A DNA stretch of 38,419 nt from Acidimicrobiaceae bacterium (GTDB taxonomy: Bacteria > Actinomycetota > Acidimicrobiia > Acidimicrobiales > Bog-793): positions 1 to 38,419 of the forward strand of contig DAHWHN010000001.1 in NCBI GenBank assembly GCA_027335685.1. Direction: 5' to 3'. Under the pieces are notes generated by a model. The model was not told where the DNA came from. It did not search any database and saw only the letters and a list, made by a program, of their open reading frames with translations. Positions 32,998 through 38,419 of this stretch are shown here, in pieces; positions within the stretch are counted from its first letter, which is position 1; each line of letters opens with the position of its first letter. The translations under genes and the position numbers were made by a program.

Positions 32998-35702
32998 GCG
33001 CCCCCGAGCCGGTGCACGTCGTCGTGGACGGGCACGCGGTCGAGGCGGAGCCCGGCGAGCTCGTCATCGAGGCCGCGGAGCGGGCCGGTGTCTACATCCC
33101 GAGGTTCTGCTACCACCCTCGGATGGAGCCCGTCGGGATGTGCCGTATGTGCCTCGTCGAGGTCTCGGGGCCTCGCGGGTTCAGCTTGCAGCCGGCCTGC
33201 TACCTGCGAGTCGCCGAAGGTCAGGAGGTGGTCACGGGCTCGCCGAAGGCGCGCAAGGCCCAGGAGGGAGTGCTCGAGTTCCTCCTCGTCAACCACCCGC
33301 TCGACTGCCCTGTGTGCGACAAGGGCGGCGAGTGCCCGCTGCAGGACCAGGCGCTGTCCCACGGCCCCGGCGAGAGCCGCTTCGTCGAGGAGAAGCGGCA
33401 CTGGGCCAAGCCGATCGCGATCGGTCCGCTCGTCTACCTCGACCGCGAGCGCTGCATCCAGTGCGCGCGCTGCACCCGCTTCGCGGACGAGATCGCCGGG
33501 GACGCGTCGATCGACTTCGCCTTCCGGGGCCCGAGCATCGAGGTGTCCCCCTTCCCGGACCGCCCCTTCAGCTCGTACTTCAGCGGCAACACCGTCCAGA
33601 TCTGCCCGGTCGGCGCCTTGACGGCCCCGGCGTACCGCTTCAAGTCGCGCCCGTGGGACCTCGAGCAGGTCGAGACGACGTGCACGACCTGCTCGGTCGG
33701 TTGCCGGATCGTCGCGCAGTCGTCCGCCGGGGCGCTCGTGCGCTACCTCGGCGTCGACGCCGACCCGGTCAACCAGAGCTGGCTGTGCGACAAGGGCCGG
33801 TACGGCTTCGAGGCCGTGAACGCGCCCGACCGCCTGCGCAACCCGCTCGTGCGCCGCGACGGCACGATGGTCCCGGCCCGCTGGCACGAGGCCCTCGGCG
33901 AGGTCGCCGCAGGCGTCCGCCACGCGCACGGCACCGGAGGCGGAGCGGCGATCGGGGTCGTCGGCGGCGCGCGCCTGAGCAACGAGGACGCGTACGCCTG
34001 GTCCAAGCTCGCACGGGTCGTCCTGCAGACCGACTCCGTCGACGCCCAGCTCGGCGACGGCCTGCCCGCCGAGCTCGTGCTCGGTCTCCCTCGCGCCACG
34101 ATCGACGAGGCGTCCTCGGCGCGTGTCCTGCTCGTGCTCTCGGGCGACCTCCGCGACGAGCTCCCCGTTCTCTACCTGCGACTTCGTGCCGCGGTCGGCC
34201 GGGGTAGCGCGCTCGTGGAGTGCTCGCCGCTGGCGGGCTCGACCAGCACGCTCGCGACGTTGCGGCTCGCGCACCGGCCTGGCGAGGTTGCGCAGCTCGT
34301 CGCCGCACTCGTCTCGCACGACGCGGCGACGGACGTCGCGGGCGTCTCGGCGGACGAGCTGCGCCGGGCTCGCGACGTTCTCGACGCGGGCGACTCCGGT
34401 CGACGGGGAAGCGGCGTCGTCGTCGTGCTCGGGCGCCCGTCGCTCGCCGAGAGCGCGGACGGAATCGCCGCGGCGGCCGCCCTCCTGCGCGCGGCACTGC
34501 CCGCCGCGCGCTTCTTGCCGGCCCTGCGCAGGTCGAACGTCTTCGGCGCGCTCGACATGGGTCTCGCACCCGGGGTCCTCCCGGGCCGGGTCGTCGCCGC
34601 GGAGGCGGCGAGCTGGTTCGCCGACGCGTGGGGCGCGCCCCTGCCCGCCGAGCGCGGGCGCGATGCGGCGGGCATCCTCGCTGCCGCTGCGGCGGGCGAC
34701 CTGAAGATGCTCGTGCTCCTCGGCGCCGACCCGTTGGCCGACTTCCCGGACCGTGAGCTCGCGAAGGCTGCCCTCGAAGGCGTGCCGTTCCTCGTCGCGC
34801 TCGGGACGCACCCCGACGCGTCGTCGGCGTACGCCGACGTCGTCCTGCCAGTGTCCGGCGACGCCGAGCGCTCCGGCACGACGACGAACCTCGAGGGTCG
34901 CGTCAGCCGACTTGCGGCCAAGGTCATCCCGCCTGGCACGGCGTGGCCGGCCTGGACCGTCGCCTCCGAGCTCGCGCGGCGCCTCGAAGCCGACCTCGGC
35001 TTCGACAACCTCGAGTCGATCTCCGAGGAGATCGAGCGAGTCGCCCCGGCCTACCGCGGTGTCTCGCCCGAGCTCCTCGCGCGCCCCGGTGGTCGCGACG
35101 GCCTCGTCGTCCCGCTCGGCGCCGTGCCGGTCGAGATCGGCAGGCGTGCCGCCGCCCGCCGGCTCGACCCGATGGCGACGCCGGGCATCACGGCGACCGA
35201 CGAGCAGGGTGCGCCGCTGCGTGTCGGTGCCGCGGTCCCGCTCGGCGGTGCAGGCGACGACGCCGTCCGGAGTGGCGACGGCGCCCCCCCGCGCCCTGGC
35301 CTGCTCGAGTGGGTCCCGACGCCGGCGGTCGCGACCGCGCCACGACTGGACGCCTACTCGTACAGGCTCGTCGTCCGGCGGTCGCTCTACGACGGCGGCA
35401 CCCTCGTCGGCGCGAGCCCGTCGCTCGCGCCGCTCGCCGTCCAGGACGTGCTCGCCGTCCACCCGGCCGAGCTCGCACGACTTGGCGTTGCTCCCGGGGA
35501 GATGCTCAAAGTGCGCGCGGGGGGTCGAGAGGCGGAGGTCGGGACCGTCGCCGACGACACGCTCGAGCGTCATGTTGTCGCCCTGCCAGCAAATCCCGGC
35601 CGCGCCCGCTCGGACGACGGGACGGCGGCACCGTCGGCCGCCTCGCTCCTCGTCGAGGCGGGCGCAAGCGTGACCGACGTGCGACTGGAGACGATCATCT
35701 GA
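32994..35702 (+). CDS. nuoG: NADH-quinone oxidoreductase subunit G
   Basis: 902 residues, the largest peripheral subunit. The N-terminal ferredoxin domain has Cys39, Cys50, Cys53 and Cys69 for a [2Fe-2S] cluster. HPLDCPVCDKGGEC (101-114) gives the His/Cys ligands of N5, and RCIQCARC (153-160) with QICPVGA binds N4. A further CxxCxxxC (TCTTCSVGC) followed 27 residues later by Cys (SWLCDKG) is the optional N7 motif, found only in some bacteria. The rest is a molybdopterin-oxidoreductase-like domain, without obvious cofactor function in Complex I. The ATG overlapping the nuoF stop is preferred over one 7 codons upstream. Confidence 0.96.
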   Translation: MSAPEPVHVVVDGHAVEAEPGELVIEAAERAGVYIPRFCYHPRMEPVGMCRMCLVEVSGPRGFSLQPACYLRVAEGQEVVTGSPKARKAQEGVLEFLLVNHPLDCPVCDKGGECPLQDQALSHGPGESRFVEEKRHWAKPIAIGPLVYLDRERCIQCARCTRFADEIAGDASIDFAFRGPSIEVSPFPDRPFSSYFSGNTVQICPVGALTAPAYRFKSRPWDLEQVETTCTTCSVGCRIVAQSSAGALVRYLGVDADPVNQSWLCDKGRYGFEAVNAPDRLRNPLVRRDGTMVPARWHEALGEVAAGVRHAHGTGGGAAIGVVGGARLSNEDAYAWSKLARVVLQTDSVDAQLGDGLPAELVLGLPRATIDEASSARVLLVLSGDLRDELPVLYLRLRAAVGRGSALVECSPLAGSTSTLATLRLAHRPGEVAQLVAALVSHDAATDVAGVSADELRRARDVLDAGDSGRRGSGVVVVLGRPSLAESADGIAAAAALLRAALPAARFLPALRRSNVFGALDMGLAPGVLPGRVVAAEAASWFADAWGAPLPAERGRDAAGILAAAAAGDLKMLVLLGADPLADFPDRELAKAALEGVPFLVALGTHPDASSAYADVVLPVSGDAERSGTTTNLEGRVSRLAAKVIPPGTAWPAWTVASELARRLEADLGFDNLESISEEIERVAPAYRGVSPELLARPGGRDGLVVPLGAVPVEIGRRAAARRLDPMATPGITATDEQGAPLRVGAAVPLGGAGDDAVRSGDGAPPRPGLLEWVPTPAVATAPRLDAYSYRLVVRRSLYDGGTLVGASPSLAPLAVQDVLAVHPAELARLGVAPGEMLKVRAGGREAEVGTVADDTLERHVVALPANPGRARSDDGTAAPSAASLLVEAGASVTDVRLETII

Positions 35703-36913
35703 TGCCAGACCCGCTCTTCGCGCACGGCGTCGGGCTCGCCGTCATCGTCATCGTCGTCGTCAAGGCCGTCGTCGCGTTCGCGGCGCTGCTCGTTGCGACG
35801 ATGCTGATGGTCTGGTTCGAGCGCAAGGTCATCTCCGACATGCAGGACCGGATCGGTCCGAACAGGGCCGGACCGTTCGGGCTGCTGCAGTCGCTCGCCG
35901 ACGGGACGAAGCTCTTCTTCAAAGAAGACCTTCTCCCGGACCGGGCCGACCGGTTCGTGTTCCGGCTCGCGCCGCTGCTCGCCGTCGTGCCCGCGTTCTT
36001 GATGTTCGCGATCGTTCCCGTCGGGGGCGTGGTCACGATCGCACACCACGTGGTGGAGCTGCAGGTCGCCGACCCGCCGATGGGTATCTTGTTCCTCCTC
36101 GCCCTGAGCTCGGTCGCGGTGTACGGGACGATGCTCGCCGGGTGGTCGTCGGGCTCGAAGTACCCGCTTCTCGGCTCGATCCGTGCGTCCGCGCAGATGA
36201 TCTCCTACGAGGCGGCGCTCGGGCTGACGGTCGTGACCGTCGTGCTCGAGTCGCACTCGCTGTCGACGCGCGCCATCGTCGAGTCCCAGGCGCACCACTT
36301 CTGGCAGTGGAACGTCCTGCGACTCGGCATCGTGCCCTTCGTGATCTTCCTCATCGCGTCGACGGCCGAGATGAACCGCCCGCCCTTCGACCTCGCAGAA
36401 GGGGAGTCTGAGCTCGGCGGTGGGTTCAACACCGAGTACTCGTCGCTGCGCTTCGCGCTCTTCTACCTCGCCGAGTTCATGAACACGATCACCATGTCGG
36501 CCGTCGCGGTGACGCTGTTCTTCGGCGGTCCGGACGGTCCCGGCTTCCACTTCCTCACGTGGCTGTGGCCGATCGCGTGGTTCGTCGGCAAGACGGTTGT
36601 CTTCTGCTACGTCCAGGTCTGGATCCGCGCCTCGTTGCCCCGGATGCGCTACGACCAGCTGATGGACCTGGGCTGGAAGCGCCTCATCCCGCTCTCGCTC
36701 GGCTGGCTGCTCGTCGTCGCAGGCGTTATCGTGTCCGTGGCCTGGGGCTTTGCCTTGCTCGGGGCGGGAGCTGTCGGTGCCGGGCTGCTCTACCAGGCCG
36801 TCCGCGTGGGCAGGCGGCGCCAGGACGGCGTCGCGGCCGTGACGGGCGGGGGTCGTGTCGCTGGCATGCCGAGACTGGTGGGAACACTCGACCCCGAGAA
36901 GTCCGGGAGCTGA
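35702..36913 (+). CDS. nuoH: NADH-quinone oxidoreductase subunit H
   Basis: 403 residues, eight-helix membrane subunit at the junction of the arms, forming the quinone entry. Diagnostic segments are WFERKVISDMQDRIGPNRAG, LLQSLADGTKLFFKED, STAEMNRPPFDLAEGESEL and GFNTEYSS, the last two lining the quinone chamber. A ~40-residue polar tail follows the final helix. It shares one base with the nuoG stop and ends 3 bp before nuoI. Confidence 0.97.
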   Translation: MPDPLFAHGVGLAVIVIVVVKAVVAFAALLVATMLMVWFERKVISDMQDRIGPNRAGPFGLLQSLADGTKLFFKEDLLPDRADRFVFRLAPLLAVVPAFLMFAIVPVGGVVTIAHHVVELQVADPPMGILFLLALSSVAVYGTMLAGWSSGSKYPLLGSIRASAQMISYEAALGLTVVTVVLESHSLSTRAIVESQAHHFWQWNVLRLGIVPFVIFLIASTAEMNRPPFDLAEGESELGGGFNTEYSSLRFALFYLAEFMNTITMSAVAVTLFFGGPDGPGFHFLTWLWPIAWFVGKTVVFCYVQVWIRASLPRMRYDQLMDLGWKRLIPLSLGWLLVVAGVIVSVAWGFALLGAGAVGAGLLYQAVRVGRRRQDGVAAVTGGGRVAGMPRLVGTLDPEKSGS

Positions 36914-36916
36914 CCG

Positions 36917-37609
36917 ATGGGCATGTTCGACGATCTCCGCTTCTTCGGCGGCTTCAAGGTGACGCTCAAGCAGGTCCTCGAGCCACGCGTGACGCGCCAG
37001 TACCCGAAGGAGAAGCAGCCGAAGCCGCCCCGCGCGCACGGTCGCCACGTCCTCAACCGGTACGAGGACGGTATGGAGAAGTGCATCGGCTGCGAGCTCT
37101 GCGCGGCCGTGTGCCCCGCCGACTGCATCTACGTCCGCGGCGCGGACAATGACCCGGACGCTCCGACCTCCCCCGGTGAGCGCTACGGCTTCGTCTACGA
37201 GATCAACTACCTCCGGTGCATCCACTGCGACCTCTGCGTCGAGGCGTGCCCGACCGAGGCGATCACGGAGTCGAAGCTCTTCGAGTTCTCCTTCACGAGC
37301 CGGGCCGACGCGATCTACACGAAGAACGAGCTCGTCGTCGACGACGACGGCATGCCGAAGCACCTGCCCTGGGAGGACTGGCGCGAGGGCGAGGACCAGC
37401 ACAGCTCGGGATGGATGCGCGCGACGGCGGCGAACGGGGCGGCGCAGTACGAGGGCGAGGTCCAGTGGTCCGGGGAGCTCGGCTACGGCGTGCGCCCGCC
37501 CGAGGCGGGCCAGAGCGGGCGGCGCGACGACGAGGCGACCGGCAACATCTCCGTGCGGACGGCGTCACGCAACAAGATCCCGATCCGGCTCGGCGGGAGG
37601 GTCCGGTGA
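36917..37609 (+). CDS. nuoI: NADH-quinone oxidoreductase subunit I
   Basis: 230 residues. Two ferredoxin-type motifs carry clusters N6a and N6b: Cys56, 59, 62 and 66 (KCIGCELCAAVCP) and Cys101, 104, 107 and 111 (RCIHCDLCVEACP). The amphipathic N-terminus lies on the membrane arm. The last ~90 residues (after ITESKLFEFSF) form a long polar C-terminal extension, longer than in most bacteria. The ATG at 36917 is 3 bp after nuoH, and the stop overlaps the nuoJ GTG. Confidence 0.97.
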   Translation: MGMFDDLRFFGGFKVTLKQVLEPRVTRQYPKEKQPKPPRAHGRHVLNRYEDGMEKCIGCELCAAVCPADCIYVRGADNDPDAPTSPGERYGFVYEINYLRCIHCDLCVEACPTEAITESKLFEFSFTSRADAIYTKNELVVDDDGMPKHLPWEDWREGEDQHSSGWMRATAANGAAQYEGEVQWSGELGYGVRPPEAGQSGRRDDEATGNISVRTASRNKIPIRLGGRVR

Positions 37610-38313
37610 CGGGCGGCGACGTCCTGGCGGCGGCGACGATCCCCGACGCCCTCACGTTCGCCATCGCCGCCGTGATCTGCGTCGTGGGCGCTCTCGGGGT
37701 CGTCTTGATGCGCAACCCCGTCCATGCGGCTCTCTCCCTCGTCATGACGCTGTTCGGCGTCGCGGTGCTCTTCGTCGAGGAGAACGCCCAGTTCCTCGCG
37801 GCCATCCAGGTGATCGTCTACACCGGCGCGATCGTCGTGCTCTTCCTCTTCGTCATCATGCTCCTCGGTGTCGATCGCCAAGAGCGCGTGCTCGCGGACG
37901 TGTTCCGCGGTCAACGTCTCGTCGCCCTGCTCCTCGGCTGCATGGTGCTGGCCGAGGTCATCCTCCTCGCGCACAGCAGGTGGACGACGGGCGCACACTC
38001 GGTGTCGGGCAAGCTCAACAGCTCGCAGTCGAACGTCGAGGTGCTCGGTCGCGCGATCTTCACCACCTACCTCGTTCCCTTCGAGGTGACCTCGGCGCTC
38101 CTTGTCGTCGCGGTCGTCGGTGCCGTCGTGCTCGCCCGGCGCCCGGACCGGCGTGCCGGCGAGCCGGCAGGTCCCGAACCCGACGGCGAGCTGGCCGGCG
38201 AGCCGGGAGGTCGGCACGACGGCGCGAGCGCCCGTGCCGACGTCGCCGGCGAGGGCGACGGCGAGGACGACGGCGTCGAGGTTGCCGTCCACGAGGAGGT
38301 CGGTTCGAGGTGA
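37606..38313 (+). CDS. nuoJ: NADH-quinone oxidoreductase subunit J
   Basis: 235 residues, membrane subunit. Five hydrophobic segments are seen up to ~residue 178; AALSLVMTLFGVAVLFV and FLAAIQVIVYTGAIVVLFLF (TM3, with the pi-bulge region) identify it. The C-terminal ~60 residues are a Glu/Asp/Gly-rich acidic tail (GEGDGEDDGVEVAVHEE). The GTG start overlaps the nuoI stop and its TGA overlaps the nuoK GTG. Confidence 0.95.
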   Translation: MTGGDVLAAATIPDALTFAIAAVICVVGALGVVLMRNPVHAALSLVMTLFGVAVLFVEENAQFLAAIQVIVYTGAIVVLFLFVIMLLGVDRQERVLADVFRGQRLVALLLGCMVLAEVILLAHSRWTTGAHSVSGKLNSSQSNVEVLGRAIFTTYLVPFEVTSALLVVAVVGAVVLARRPDRRAGEPAGPEPDGELAGEPGGRHDGASARADVAGEGDGEDDGVEVAVHEEVGSR

Positions 38314-38419
38314 GCGTCGACGCCAGCTGGTACCTGACCCTTGCCGCGGTCTTGTTCACGATCGGGGCGGTGGGCCTCCTCGTCCGTCGCAACGTGCTCG
38401 TCATGTTCATGTGCATCGA
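38310..38419 (+). CDS. nuoK: NADH-quinone oxidoreductase subunit K, 5' part
   Basis: The first 36 codons are present; the gene runs off the right edge. Residues YLTLAAVLFTIGAVGLLVRR and then NVLVMFMCIE form the first helix and the start of the second, with the conserved Glu of NuoK just at the edge. The GTG start overlaps the nuoJ stop by 4 bp. Downstream nuoL, nuoM and nuoN are expected outside the window. Confidence 0.92.
   Translation, partial: MSVDASWYLTLAAVLFTIGAVGLLVRRNVLVMFMCI

Noticed and set aside
32487-35573. A 1028-codon open frame antisense to nuoG, and similar ones over 1200 codons antisense to the prp/xyl region
   Set aside because: They are Arg/Asp/Gly-rich without domains and mirror the third-position GC bias of clearly coding genes on the other strand. 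This is a usual artefact in very GC-rich DNA.

Overview
This window is a contiguous stretch of a very GC-rich bacterial chromosome with dense, mostly stop/start-overlapping genes and many GTG starts. The gene set points to an actinobacterium, and Acidimicrobiia is my best guess. It includes a Rex-hemA-hemC-hemD(cobA)-hemB-hemL cluster, a MshA-type glycosyltransferase (mycothiol pathway), a proC gene followed by a small excisionase/BldC-like regulator, a nickel superoxide dismutase, an actinobacterial class I xylose isomerase with a ROK regulator, and a nuo operon divergent from a menaquinone/geranylgeranyl reductase. I see no tRNA, rRNA, CRISPR array, insertion sequence or prophage gene. The window reads as ordinary core and metabolic chromosome.

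Layout. 1-2260: end of a probable 2-methylcitrate dehydratase, then prpB and prpC (methylcitrate cycle, propionate use). 2215-6177 (minus): xylA-xylB-ROK, a xylose isomerase operon that carries its own repressor gene. It is preceded by a strong promoter overlapped by a palindrome. Divergent from it is a fumarylacetoacetate-hydrolase-family gene (6316-7272), possibly a sugar-acid dehydratase. 6963-9055 (minus): a membrane-anchored cupredoxin and an internally duplicated integral membrane protein. The latter overlaps the FAH gene tail-to-tail by 310 bp. 9290-10816: DEAD-box helicase fused to a cold-shock domain, behind a structured leader. 10886-13175: aldo/keto reductase and a type II NADH dehydrogenase. 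13339-15751: GNAT-like protein, aldehyde dehydrogenase and a DksA/TraR-type zinc finger. 15797-17207: Ni-SOD (minus) divergent from its maturation protease SodX, then an XRE regulator. 17248-20381: mshA, proC, HTH protein and rex. 20512-26596: hemA, hemC, cobA-hemD, hemB and hemL, a complete route from glutamyl-tRNA to uroporphyrinogen III and precorrin-2. 26615-27913 (minus): menJ-like reductase. 28011-38419: nuoABCDEFGHIJ and the start of nuoK.

The right half has a respiratory theme. It holds the NAD(H)-sensing Rex, heme synthesis, a quinone-tail reductase and Complex I, with the alternative dehydrogenase NDH-2 further left. The points I would follow up are: the dual-promoter operator between xylA and the FAH gene; the reciprocal read-through overlap of the FAH and membrane-protein genes; the two-fold repeated membrane protein next to the cupredoxin; the helicase/cold-shock fusion; the regulatory stretch before the GNAT gene, with a TGTG-N8-CACA site and flanking direct repeats; the long acidic N-terminal extension of NuoD; and recurring TANNNT boxes placed 6-9 nt before starts, which suggest leaderless mRNAs.
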